This document shows positions 54,492 to 62,818 of a stretch of 64,000 bases of DNA, piece after piece. The stretch spans positions 558,001-622,000 of the forward strand of contig NZ_CP101416.1 of the NCBI RefSeq assembly GCF_027942295.1, read 5' to 3'. The translations under genes and the position numbers were made by a program. Under the pieces are notes generated by a model, which was not told the DNA's origin, ran no database searches, and was given only the letters and a program-made list of their open reading frames with translations. This DNA comes from Pseudanabaena sp. Chao 1811 (GTDB lineage Bacteria > Cyanobacteriota > Cyanobacteriia > Pseudanabaenales > Pseudanabaenaceae). Each line of letters opens with the position of its first letter. Within the stretch, counting starts at the first letter, position 1.

Positions 54492-55010
54492 ATGACAGCT
54501 TTATCTGGGTTAATTGGTTCTGGGTGCATGATCTTTGGTTTGCCATGCTTGCCCCCAATCATTGCCAGTCCATCTACAAGAGAGCCACAGGCAATCTTGG
54601 TACTAGGCGGTTCTCCCAGCCGTGAAAAATTTGCTGCTCAATTTGCACTACAACATCCACAATTACCCATCTTTGTTTCATCAGGCAGTCCAGAGGAATA
54701 TGCCAAATATGTATTTGATCGTGCAGGGGTAGATCGAAGTCGCATCCATTTAGACTATCGGGCTGTAGATACCGTTTCTAACTTTACAATCATGGTTAAA
54801 GAGCTTCAGAAACGTAATATTACAGATGTCTATGTGATTACATCAGATTTTCATATGCCCCGTGCGCTGGTAATTGGCAAAATTGTGTTGGGGAGTCGCG
54901 GTATTGAGATGTATCCCGTTACTATTCCGTCAACCATCAAGTCTGAAAGTCCAACTAAATCTTTGCGTGACGGATTGCGATCAGTATTTTGGCTAGTTAC
55001 AGGTTCATAG
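54492..55010 (+). CDS. YdcF/DUF218-family protein
   Basis: 172 aa from the ATG at 54492, which follows AGGGAG; frames open to a TTG at 54411. N-terminal hydrophobic stretch (LIGSGCMIFGLPCLPPIIAS). DUF218 core: QAILVLGGSPSREKFAAQ, PIFVSSGSPEEYAKYVFDRAGVDRSRIHLDYRAVDTVSNF and VYVITSDFHMPRALVIGKIVL. The family (YdcF, SanA) is linked to envelope integrity; biochemical role unknown. Confidence 0.87.
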   Translation: MTALSGLIGSGCMIFGLPCLPPIIASPSTREPQAILVLGGSPSREKFAAQFALQHPQLPIFVSSGSPEEYAKYVFDRAGVDRSRIHLDYRAVDTVSNFTIMVKELQKRNITDVYVITSDFHMPRALVIGKIVLGSRGIEMYPVTIPSTIKSESPTKSLRDGLRSVFWLVTGS

Positions 55011-55049
55011 ATAAGGATGGGCGGCGCTTCGCGCCACCCATCCTTATCT
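55009..55049. terminator. Hairpin after the YdcF-like gene
   Basis: AGATAAGGATGGG and CCCATCCTTATCT arms with inner GGCGC/GCGCC stem around TTC; overlaps the stop codon. Confidence 0.7.
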
Positions 55050-55161
55050 ACCTGAACTTGTTGTTTAGGGGCAAGAACTAAATTTTGAAAAAATTTTGAA
55101 AAACTATTGCTTGAAAATCCTAAATAGTGTTATCTTAATCAAGCGCTAAAAAAAGCGCCCA

Positions 55162-55234
55162 GCCGGGATAGCTCAGTTGGTAGAGCAGTGGACTGAAAAT
55201 CCACGTGTCACGAGTTCAAATCTCGTTCCTGGCA
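55162..55234 (+). tRNA. tRNA-Phe (GAA)
   Basis: 73-nt cloverleaf. Acceptor GCCGGGA pairs with TCCTGGC, discriminator A. The anticodon arm GTGGA-CTGAAAA-TCCAC gives GAA. T arm ACGAG-TTCAAAT-CTCGT. CCA not encoded. A terminator hairpin follows. Confidence 0.97.
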
Positions 55235-55240
55235 TCATTA

Positions 55241-55266
55241 AAAAGAGTTCGCTTAGCGGGCTCTTT
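55241..55266 (+). terminator. Terminator after tRNA-Phe
   Basis: AAAGAGTTCGC and GCGGGCTCTTT arms with a short loop, then a T run. Confidence 0.75.
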
Positions 55267-55298
55267 TTTGTTTTGGACTAGTTAGTTCGACAAAAGTG

Positions 55299-55335
55299 CA
55301 AAATGGTAAGAATTGCAAAGCGATTCTTACCATTT
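55299..55335. repeat. Palindrome resembling the one at 31497
   Basis: AAAATGGTAAGAAT and ATTCTTACCATTTT arms around TGCAAAGCG. The arm sequence is shared with the hairpin at 31497-31541 (AGTAAGAAG / CTTCTTACCATTTTTCG). Confidence 0.65.
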
Positions 55336-55392
55336 TCCGCCATTTGCACCATGCTTTGCAGGGCATACAGCAATTTTCGATCAAACGAACCA

Positions 55393-55474
55393 CAAGATAT
55401 TTTTTGAAAGGCTTGCAAAGCAAGCCTTTCAAAAAATATCTTGGTTTGGTTTTGAGCGCAAAGCGCTGTAAATG
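55393..55474 (+). repeat. Two-hairpin repeat element, copy 4
   Basis: Main stem CAAGATATTTTTTGAAAGGC (24-bp perfect arms) around AAA, then GGTTTTGAGCGCAAAGCGCT and GTAA. Best-preserved copy. Confidence 0.85.
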
Positions 55475-55506
55475 GTGATACAGCCTATTTAGGGTTTGTA
55501 GTAGTA

Positions 55507-55585
55507 CAGATAAATTTTGAAAAAGCTTGCTTCGCAAGCTTTTTCAAAATTTATCTGGGTTTTGAGAAAGCGCAAAGCGCTGTAT
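55507..55585 (+). repeat. Two-hairpin repeat element, copy 5
   Basis: Main stem CAGATAAATTTTGAAAAAGC (24-bp perfect arms) around TTC, then GGTTTTGAGAAAGCGCAAAG and CGCTGTA. Confidence 0.85.
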
Positions 55586-55684
55586 CTAACTCACGTTTGA
55601 TTAAGTGAAGTATAGTCACACTTCACTTAATTGGTATAAGATGCCAAAAGCGAAGTCATCACGTAATTGATTGGAGATATAGCC

Positions 55685-56209
55685 TTGAAAGGAATTTTGA
55701 TTAGCTTTGGCATTATGGCAGTTGCTGTATTGGTCATTGTGTTTGCCCAAATTACGGGTGCACAGACCGCAGTTGCTAGCGTGTCTACAGGTGTACCCTC
55801 TACAGGCGTACCAAATCAAACAGAAGTAAAAATAGCAGAAGCACCTTTAATTAATATGAGTGATTCCGAAATCAAAGAAACTGGCACTGGGCTTAAATAT
55901 AAAGTAATCACTGCTGGTACAGGTGCAACACCTAAGAAGGGCGATACCGTCGTTGTACATTACACAGGTACTCTCGAAGATGGAACTAAGTTCGATAGTT
56001 CTCGCGATCGCAATAGTCCTTTTTCCTTCAAGCTTGGCGTTGGTCAGGTAATTAAAGGATGGGATGAAGGCTTGGCAGATATGCGTGTTGGCGATCGCCG
56101 TACCTTGATTATTCCTCCAGACCTAGGCTATGGCGCTCGTGGAGCAGGTGGAGTCATTCCTCCTAATGCCACCTTAATTTTTGATGTAGAACTATTACGT
56201 ATTTCGTAA
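55685..56209 (+). CDS. FKBP-type peptidyl-prolyl isomerase
   Basis: 174 aa from the TTG at 55685, eight bases after GGAG. An N-terminal membrane anchor or signal ([20 protein letters not shown]), a Ser/Thr-rich linker, then an FKBP domain: [63 protein letters not shown] and [23 protein letters not shown] periplasmic or lumenal fold helper. Followed by a terminator. Confidence 0.92.
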   Translation: MKGILISFGIMAVAVLVIVFAQITGAQTAVASVSTGVPSTGVPNQTEVKIAEAPLINMSDSEIKETGTGLKYKVITAGTGATPKKGDTVVVHYTGTLEDGTKFDSSRDRNSPFSFKLGVGQVIKGWDEGLADMRVGDRRTLIIPPDLGYGARGAGGVIPPNATLIFDVELLRIS

Positions 56210-56239
56210 ATTGCAGTATGGCTGACATAAGCCTATGCC

Positions 56240-56266
56240 AAGAAGCGATGCAATGCGTCGCTTCTT
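56240..56266 (+). terminator. Terminator after the FKBP gene
   Basis: AAGAAGCGA and TCGCTTCTT arms with inner GC pairs around AAT, then TTTGTTTT. It lies inside the upstream extension of the next reading frame, showing that the extension is not translated. Confidence 0.75.
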
Positions 56267-56333
56267 TTGTTTTGTAGATTCGAGGAAATCTTGTAATATT
56301 CAGTGGCAGCAGTTTTCAGAAAGGCTTAATCCT

Positions 56334-59000
56334 ATGCGTAAGGGTTTTGGTATTGCGGTTTTGTTGATGGTGACTGGCTTACCTATGCAAATGCTCAACT
56401 GTGTGGAAGTACAGGCACAAGCTGAGACAGAGACAAATCCTAAAGCTGAAGCAGATCGACTGCTAGAGCAGGGTAATCAGCTAAATCGAGTGAGCAAGTT
56501 TCGTGAGGCATTACCCATTTTTGAGCGATCGCTGCAAATTTATCGAGAAATTAAAAATCGAAAAGGGGAAAGTAATGCCCTCAATAATATTGGTAATGCC
56601 TACAGTTCTCTAGGCAAGTATCAAAAATCTATTGAATATCATCAGCAATCCTTAGCCATTGCTCAAGAAATTGGCGATCGCAATAATCAGGGTAATTCCC
56701 TCGCTAATTTAGGGGTCGCGTATTATTTATTGGGTCAGTACACCAAAGCCATCGAATATCATGAGCAAGCTTTGGCAATTAAAAAACAAACTGGCGATCG
56801 CTATGGGGAAGGTCGCTCGTTAGGCAACCTCGGCAATGCCTACAATCTGCTCGGACAATATCCTAAGGCAATTGATTATTATCAAAAATGTTTGCCCATC
56901 TTAAAGCAAATTGGCGATCGCGATGGTGAGTCAGATTTGTATATTGCCCTTGGCATTGCCTACGATGGTCTTGGTAAGTATCAAACAGCAATTGAGCAAT
57001 ATCAAAAAGCCCTTGTCATCAAAAAGCAAATTAATGATCGCAATGGTGAAGCCGATGCCTTAAATACCCTTGGTGGGGCATACGACTCGCTGGGGCAGTA
57101 CCAGAAAGCCATTGATTATTACCAGCAATCCTTAACGATCAAAAAGCAAGTTGGCGCTCGTAGTGGTGAGGCTGATACTTTAAATAATTTGGGAATTGTC
57201 CATAACAGTCTTCGGCAATATCCCAAAGCGATCGGCTATTTCCAGCAAGCCCTAGTGATTGCCCGTGAAGTTGGTAATCGCTATACGGAGGGACGGACAT
57301 TAAACAATCTCGGAATTTCCTATCGCGCCCTCGGTGATAGCCAGAGAGCCGTTGCCTACTACCAGCAAAGTCTGGAAATTGCTAAACAAATTGGCGATCG
57401 CGATGGCATCAGAACTGCCCTCAGCAGTTTAGGCACTGCCTACAATGCACTGGGGCAAGTTGATCAAGCCTTTGACTATCATCAACAAGCATTAGCTACG
57501 GCTATTCAAATGGGCAATCGCGCTGGCGAAGGAAGCGCCCTGAGTCAGCTTGGATATTTATTCTCCCAACAGGGACAACCTGAGTTAGCAATTCTGTTTT
57601 ATAAGCGATCAATAAATGTGCGTGAAGCAATTCGCAAAGATATCCGTGGTTTGAGTAAGGAAGATCAAAAGTCTTACTTATCTACTATTGAGAGTTCCTA
57701 TCGCCGTCTTGCTGACCTTTTACTGAAACAGGGTCGCGTTATGGAAGCTTTGCAGGTTATTGACTTACTCAAGGTGCAAGAACTGGAAGACTATCTCAAA
57801 AATATTAAGGGAACCGATAGAACATTACGGGGAATTCAACTATTAGACGTGGAGCAGGCTTTTATTCGTGATGTTTCCACAGTTAAGTTTGCCCAAATCG
57901 CTGAACTCAATCGCCAACTTGCTAGTCAAATCCAACAAATACCCCAAGCTGAAATCAACAAAGTTCCTGATTACCTCAAACAGATTCCTCAGAGAACTGT
58001 TCTCTTCTATCCACTAATTCTCGATGATCGGTTAGAGCTAATTCTCTTCTCTCAAAACCAGCCGCCGATTAGCCGTACTGTCAATATTAAACAGGATGAT
58101 TTGAAAACCTTAATCGAAAATTTCAAATCTAGTTTATTAGATACAGGTTCTGAAGATTTTAAAGAACCAGCGATCCAACTCTATCAGCTCTTAATTAAGC
58201 CAATTGAGACAGAACTCAAGCAGGCAAATACGGAGACAATTCTCTATGCTCCTGATGGTCTATTGCGATATATTCCCCTCTCGGCTCTATATGAAGCAAA
58301 ACCTAGCGATGGCAAGCATTGGTTAATTGAGAAATATCGCATTAGCAATCTGATTGCCTATAGCCTGAGCGACTTTACATCCAAAGCCAAAATGCAGCCG
58401 AGTATTCTCGCTGGAGCCTTTGGTGGCAAGGGTAACGAGAAGAAGTTTGGACAAGCGGGATTGCCAGCCACGATTCAAGAAGTACAGGCGATTGCGAATT
58501 CTTTTCAAAATTCCATCACGCTCAAAGAAGAACAGTTCAGTCGTAAAGAATTTGAATCACGACTTAAAAACCATAATATTTTGCATTTAGCGACCCATGC
58601 GGAGTTTAATACTGGTACACCTGACACCTCATTTATCATTTTTGGGAATGGCGACAAAATTCGATTAAATGAAATTAGCGATTGGGATATCCCCAATGTG
58701 GATCTGATCATTCTCAGTGCTTGTCAGACAGGGATCGGGGCATTGGGGGAAGGGGTCGAAATTTTGGGATTTGGCTATCAAGTACAAAAGGCAGGCGCAA
58801 AATCTGCGATCGCATCTCTGTGGAAGGTTGATGATACGGGGACACAGTTACTTATGGATGCTTTTTATAAGGAGTTACAAAAGGGTAATATTCCCATTGC
58901 GGAGGCATTAAGGCGATCGCAAATTTCTCTGATTAAGTCTTCAAATTACAATCATCCCTATTTTTGGTCAGCATTTTTTGCGATCGGCAATGGGTTGTAA
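56334..59000 (+). CDS. TPR-CHAT protease-like protein 1
   Basis: 888 aa from the ATG at 56334; an open frame 33 codons upstream spans a terminator and lacks a signal peptide. Signal peptide GFGIAVLLMVTGLPMQMLNC. About ten tetratricopeptide repeats of the NLGNAYxxLGQYxKAIxYxQQxL type (residues ~45-440), then a helical linker (SIINVREAIRKDIRGLSKED) and a CHAT caspase-like domain (from ~620): His in ILHLATHAEFNTG and Cys in LIILSACQTGIGALGEGVEI, the dyad expected for activity. Paired with a close paralogue downstream by 25 bp. Confidence 0.92.
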   Translation: MRKGFGIAVLLMVTGLPMQMLNCVEVQAQAETETNPKAEADRLLEQGNQLNRVSKFREALPIFERSLQIYREIKNRKGESNALNNIGNAYSSLGKYQKSIEYHQQSLAIAQEIGDRNNQGNSLANLGVAYYLLGQYTKAIEYHEQALAIKKQTGDRYGEGRSLGNLGNAYNLLGQYPKAIDYYQKCLPILKQIGDRDGESDLYIALGIAYDGLGKYQTAIEQYQKALVIKKQINDRNGEADALNTLGGAYDSLGQYQKAIDYYQQSLTIKKQVGARSGEADTLNNLGIVHNSLRQYPKAIGYFQQALVIAREVGNRYTEGRTLNNLGISYRALGDSQRAVAYYQQSLEIAKQIGDRDGIRTALSSLGTAYNALGQVDQAFDYHQQALATAIQMGNRAGEGSALSQLGYLFSQQGQPELAILFYKRSINVREAIRKDIRGLSKEDQKSYLSTIESSYRRLADLLLKQGRVMEALQVIDLLKVQELEDYLKNIKGTDRTLRGIQLLDVEQAFIRDVSTVKFAQIAELNRQLASQIQQIPQAEINKVPDYLKQIPQRTVLFYPLILDDRLELILFSQNQPPISRTVNIKQDDLKTLIENFKSSLLDTGSEDFKEPAIQLYQLLIKPIETELKQANTETILYAPDGLLRYIPLSALYEAKPSDGKHWLIEKYRISNLIAYSLSDFTSKAKMQPSILAGAFGGKGNEKKFGQAGLPATIQEVQAIANSFQNSITLKEEQFSRKEFESRLKNHNILHLATHAEFNTGTPDTSFIIFGNGDKIRLNEISDWDIPNVDLIILSACQTGIGALGEGVEILGFGYQVQKAGAKSAIASLWKVDDTGTQLLMDAFYKELQKGNIPIAEALRRSQISLIKSSNYNHPYFWSAFFAIGNGL

Positions 59001-59025
59001 GCAATTAAACAATTAAGGTGCTGCT

Positions 59026-61560
59026 ATGGCTTCTCAATCATATTGGCTCACATTCGTTTTAACTGGAATTTATAGTTGCGGTTTTGGTTTATCGCTGACA
59101 ATGTCATCTATGACTGTCCAAGCTCAACCGATGCAATCGCGCAAAATTGAAGCTGCTCGCCTATTCAACCAAGCCATTCAACAGGCGCAATTGAGTCAGT
59201 TTCGGGAATCTTTGGCATCTGCTGAGCAGGCTTTACAGATTTATCAAGAAATCAACGACTATCCCAATCAAGCCAATGTGCGCTTATTAATAGGTAATAT
59301 CTACGTGATTTTTAGTCAGTACGATCGCGCCATTAGTTCTTTTAACAAAAGTCTCGAGATTGCAAGACAATTGCAAATCCCCAATTTGGAAGTAAAAGTA
59401 CTCAATAATTTAGGAACTACTTACTTTGCCTTGGGACAATATCAAAAGGCAATTGATCACCAGCAGCAAGCACTCAAAATTTCTCAAAACCTGAGCGATC
59501 GCCAAGGTGAAAGCCTCAGCCTTGGACTCTTAGGCAATAACTATGTGGCTCTCGGACAATATCAAAAAGCTTTAGACTTCTATCAGCAATATTTAGCCGC
59601 CACCAAAACCATCGGCGATCGCCAAGGAGAAGCCTATGCTACGGGGAATATTGGTAATACTTATGCTTATTTAGGTCAATATCAAAAAGCAGTGGAATGG
59701 CTCCAGCAGAGTTTACAGCTTGTGAGAGCGATCGCAGATCGTCGTGGTGAAGCGAAAGCACTCGAAAATCTGGGTAATGCCTATGGATACTTGAACAAAT
59801 ATCAGCAAGCCACTGATGTATACCAACAGGCGCTAGTCATCTATCAGCAAATCGGCGATCGCAATGGTGAAGCCACGACTTTGGGCAATCTAGGCAATAC
59901 CTTTAATACCCTTGGACAGCATCAAAAAGCCATTGAGTATTTACAACAGAATTTAGAGATTGTCCGTAATATCAAAGATCGTCAAGCGGAAGGTGCAACC
60001 TTGGGCAATTTGGGCAATGCTTACTATGCCCTCAAACAATATGAAAAAGCATTAGATTTGTATCAGCAGCATCTCACAATTATGCGGGAAATTGGTGAAC
60101 GTAGGGGAGAAGCACAGGCAAATGCCGAGATTGCCGAGACTCTAGTTAATCTCAATCAACATCACTTAGCGATCGCTTTCTACAAGTCTTCAATCAATAT
60201 CACCGAAGCTATCCGTAAGGATATTCGTAATCTCACCCAAACAGATCGTCAATCCTATTTAGCCACCGTAGCTGATCGCTATCGTCATCTCGCGGATCTA
60301 TTGCTCAAACAAGGGCGAGTTATGGAAGCATTACAAGTCCTTGATTTACTGAAGTTGCAGGAACTGGAGGACTATTTTAAAAACATCAAAGGTAGCGATC
60401 GCACGGCAAAAGGTGTCAGGCTTTTAGAACCAGAGAAAGCTGTTAGCGATAAGCTATTAGCGATTAGCTTTGATAATAGTAAAGATATCAATACTCAATT
60501 ATCTAATCAGATTCTGCAACTCCCCCAAACCGAAATCAATAAAGTTCCCGACTATCTCAACCAAATCCCCAAGGGAACTGTATTACTCTATCCATTCATT
60601 TTAGGCGATCGCTTAGAAATCATCCTCTTTTCATCGCAGAATCTCCCCATCCAGCGCACCGTCAATATCACTAAAGATAAATTAGAAGCGTTAGTTGCTG
60701 AATTCAAATCTGGGTTGATCGATGCTGGATCTGAAGACTATAAAGAACCTGCAATTGCGCTCTATAAGCTATTAATTAAACCTATTGAGACAGAGCTAAT
60801 TCAAGCTCAGACAATCCTCTATGCCCCTGATGGTATTTTGCGATATATTCCCCTAAGCGCTCTCAATGACGGCAAGCAGTGGCTCGGCGAAAAATATCGC
60901 ATTAGCAACCTCATTGCCTATACACTTTCCGACTTCTCGCCCAAACCTAGAACGCAGCCACGGATTCTCGCAGGAGCGTTTGGAGGTAAGGCAGGAACCA
61001 CAAAGTTTGGACAACAGGGCTTACCTGCTACGCTCAAGGAAGTGCTAGCGATCGCCAATTCATTTCAGGATTCGATTACTTTAATAGAGGATGACTTTAG
61101 CCGTGCCAATACTGAATCAAAATTCAACAGCTACAATATTCTCCATTTTGCAACCCATGCTGAGTTTAATGATGGTGCGCCTGAAAATTCGTTCATCATC
61201 TTTGGCAATGGTGATAAAGTTCGCTTGAACGAACTGACTAATTGGCAGATTCCCAATGTGGAATTAATTGTCCTCAGCGCCTGTCAGACTGGGGTTGGCA
61301 AACTCGGTAGTGGTGTCGAGATTTTGGGCTTTGGCTATCAGATTCAGAAAGCTGGTGCAAAACAGGCGATCGCATCTCTCTGGTCAGTTGATGATGCAGG
61401 GACACAAGCACTCATGGAAGCATTTTATAAGGAACTAAAAACAGGTAATGTTACTACTGCTGAAGCATTGCACAGAGCGCAAATTTCGCTGATTAAGTCA
61501 TCGCAGTTCAATCATCCTAAATACTGGTCAGCATTTTTTGCGATCGGGAATGGGTTATAG
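59026..61560 (+). CDS. TPR-CHAT protease-like protein 2
   Basis: 844 aa. Signal peptide region LTFVLTGIYSCGFGLSLTMS. About nine 40-residue TPR motifs of the same type as the neighbour, then the CHAT domain with His in ILHFATHAEFNDG and Cys in LIVLSACQTGVGKLGSGVEI. Its C-terminal half closely parallels the upstream gene (IEKYRISNLIAY versus GEKYRISNLIAY, SAFFAIGNGL at both ends), so the pair arose by tandem duplication. Likely co-transcribed; substrate unknown. Confidence 0.92.
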   Translation: MASQSYWLTFVLTGIYSCGFGLSLTMSSMTVQAQPMQSRKIEAARLFNQAIQQAQLSQFRESLASAEQALQIYQEINDYPNQANVRLLIGNIYVIFSQYDRAISSFNKSLEIARQLQIPNLEVKVLNNLGTTYFALGQYQKAIDHQQQALKISQNLSDRQGESLSLGLLGNNYVALGQYQKALDFYQQYLAATKTIGDRQGEAYATGNIGNTYAYLGQYQKAVEWLQQSLQLVRAIADRRGEAKALENLGNAYGYLNKYQQATDVYQQALVIYQQIGDRNGEATTLGNLGNTFNTLGQHQKAIEYLQQNLEIVRNIKDRQAEGATLGNLGNAYYALKQYEKALDLYQQHLTIMREIGERRGEAQANAEIAETLVNLNQHHLAIAFYKSSINITEAIRKDIRNLTQTDRQSYLATVADRYRHLADLLLKQGRVMEALQVLDLLKLQELEDYFKNIKGSDRTAKGVRLLEPEKAVSDKLLAISFDNSKDINTQLSNQILQLPQTEINKVPDYLNQIPKGTVLLYPFILGDRLEIILFSSQNLPIQRTVNITKDKLEALVAEFKSGLIDAGSEDYKEPAIALYKLLIKPIETELIQAQTILYAPDGILRYIPLSALNDGKQWLGEKYRISNLIAYTLSDFSPKPRTQPRILAGAFGGKAGTTKFGQQGLPATLKEVLAIANSFQDSITLIEDDFSRANTESKFNSYNILHFATHAEFNDGAPENSFIIFGNGDKVRLNELTNWQIPNVELIVLSACQTGVGKLGSGVEILGFGYQIQKAGAKQAIASLWSVDDAGTQALMEAFYKELKTGNVTTAEALHRAQISLIKSSQFNHPKYWSAFFAIGNGL

Positions 61561-61597
61561 ACAGTATGCGATCGCGATTACTTTTAAAGTACCTGTG

Positions 61598-61642
61598 ACT
61601 TCGACTCCACTCAGCCAACGTTAGCTGAGCGAAGTCGAAGCT
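61598..61642. repeat. Hairpin after the second TPR-CHAT gene
   Basis: CTTCGACT...CTCAGC and GCTGAG...AGTCGAAG arms around CAACGTTA. No T run; could be a REP-like hairpin. Confidence 0.6.
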
Positions 61643-61689
61643 AGATAACTTTTTTGCCACGAGCGATCGCAATTCGCTAATATAAGCTG

Positions 61690-62601
61690 ATGCGGACTGA
61701 CACGATCTTTTTTCAGCTATTTCAAACCTTTGATAGCTTGTTGTTTGAATTGGTGGGATTACCACCAGAAACAGCAGCAGGATATCGCTTTACTTCTGTG
61801 GAAATCAAGGAGAAAGCCTTTCGGTTTGATGGTATTTTTATCCCAGATTCGGTTGATAAAAATATCTGGTTTGTAGAAGTCCAATTTCAAAAACGAGCCG
61901 AATTTTATTGGGAATTTGTTGGTGAAATTTTTCTGTATTTGAGTCAGTACAAACCAGAGCATAATTGGCAAGCGGTCTCCATTTTTGCCAAACGTAGCAT
62001 TGAACCTGAGATACCAAAGCAGTTTAGTGCGCTATTTGCGAGTGGGCATATTGTGCGGATCTATCTGGATGAGTTGCCAGAGTCTGAGTCACTGAGTTTA
62101 GGGCTGGTAAGGTTGATCGTTGCGCCTAAGAGGGAAACCATTGCTTTAGCACATCAGTTGGCTGATCGAGTGGAGCAAGGCGATCGCGAGAGGATGATAG
62201 AATTTATTGAGACAGTTTTGCTGTATAAGTTTCCCCAAATGAGTCGAGAGGAGGTTGAAGCGATGTTTACGTTAGGTGATCTCAAGAAAACAAGGGTATA
62301 TCGCGAGGCAAAGCTTGAGGGCAAACTTGAGGGCAAGCTTGAAGGCAAGCTTGAGGGTAAACTTGAGGGCAAGCTTGAGGGTGAAAAGATTGGGACGCAG
62401 CGCGGTCAGGTTTTGGGACGGCAGCAGGCGCTTAAGCAGGTTGCAGTAAGGTTATTGACGCGGAAGTTTGGTAAGGTGTCGCTGAAGACTGGAAAGCGGT
62501 TGGAGAGGTTGTCGGCTGAACATTTGGAGGAGTTGGCGGAGGCGGTGTTGGATTTTGAGAAGGTTGCTGATTTGGATGCGTGGTTGAAAGGTAAAAAGTA
62601 A
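61690..62601 (+). CDS. Rpn/DUF2887 nuclease-like protein with KLEG repeats
   Basis: 303 aa, the Rpn/PDDEXK_2 family abundant in cyanobacteria. The nuclease core has FRFDGIFIPDSVDKNIWFVEVQFQKR (D and E-x-Q, ~39-62). The rest is helical: LADRVEQGDRERMIEFIETVLLYKFPQMSREEVEAMF, six tandem KLEG repeats (~208-231), then a basic C-terminal part LTRKFGKVSLKTGKRLERLSAEHLEEL. E-x-Q instead of E-x-K is usual in this family. Located between CHAT genes, but no evidence links them. Confidence 0.85.
   Translation: MRTDTIFFQLFQTFDSLLFELVGLPPETAAGYRFTSVEIKEKAFRFDGIFIPDSVDKNIWFVEVQFQKRAEFYWEFVGEIFLYLSQYKPEHNWQAVSIFAKRSIEPEIPKQFSALFASGHIVRIYLDELPESESLSLGLVRLIVAPKRETIALAHQLADRVEQGDRERMIEFIETVLLYKFPQMSREEVEAMFTLGDLKKTRVYREAKLEGKLEGKLEGKLEGKLEGKLEGEKIGTQRGQVLGRQQALKQVAVRLLTRKFGKVSLKTGKRLERLSAEHLEELAEAVLDFEKVADLDAWLKGKK
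62311..62382 (+). repeat. Six tandem 12-bp units encoding KLEG
   Basis: Units AAGCTTGAGGGC, AAACTTGAGGGC, AAGCTTGAAGGC, AAGCTTGAGGGT, AAACTTGAGGGC and AAGCTTGAGGGT, in frame, encode a heptad-like helical linker. The copy number likely varies by slippage. Confidence 0.95.
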
Positions 62602-62818
62602 AAAGTGACTGCGTTGTGAGGTTTGGGCGCAGCATTACCGATCGCTGATGACGGTAAATGCATAAATGGTGGCGGTAATGCTTCGCCCCTAAGGGGAACT
62701 GGTTTTTTTGATGAATATTTGGTTATGTTTTTTGTAACGATCGCCTGTTTTGGGGAATATCACTTTATGCTGGCTGGTAGGTAACTGTGGGTTTGATCTA
62801 AATGTAAGGATATGTGCG

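Larger units (their letters stand above)
55235..55684. other. Gene-free region holding four palindromes
   Basis: 450 bp between tRNA-Phe and the FKBP gene. No real coding frame is seen; frames of 60-94 codons on both strands are by-products of palindromes. It contains the tRNA terminator, the palindrome 55299-55335 (AAAATGGTAAGAAT arms), two-hairpin repeat copies 4 and 5, and a probable promoter region near 55600-55660. Confidence 0.75.

Noticed and set aside
55253-55537. 94-codon frame with Cys and Lys-rich sequence
   Set aside because: It lies entirely over palindromes and repeat copies; the opposite strand gives an equally long mirror-like frame.
56235-56333. Upstream extension of the first TPR-CHAT gene
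   Set aside because: It crosses the FKBP terminator hairpin, has no signal peptide and has a better start at 56334.
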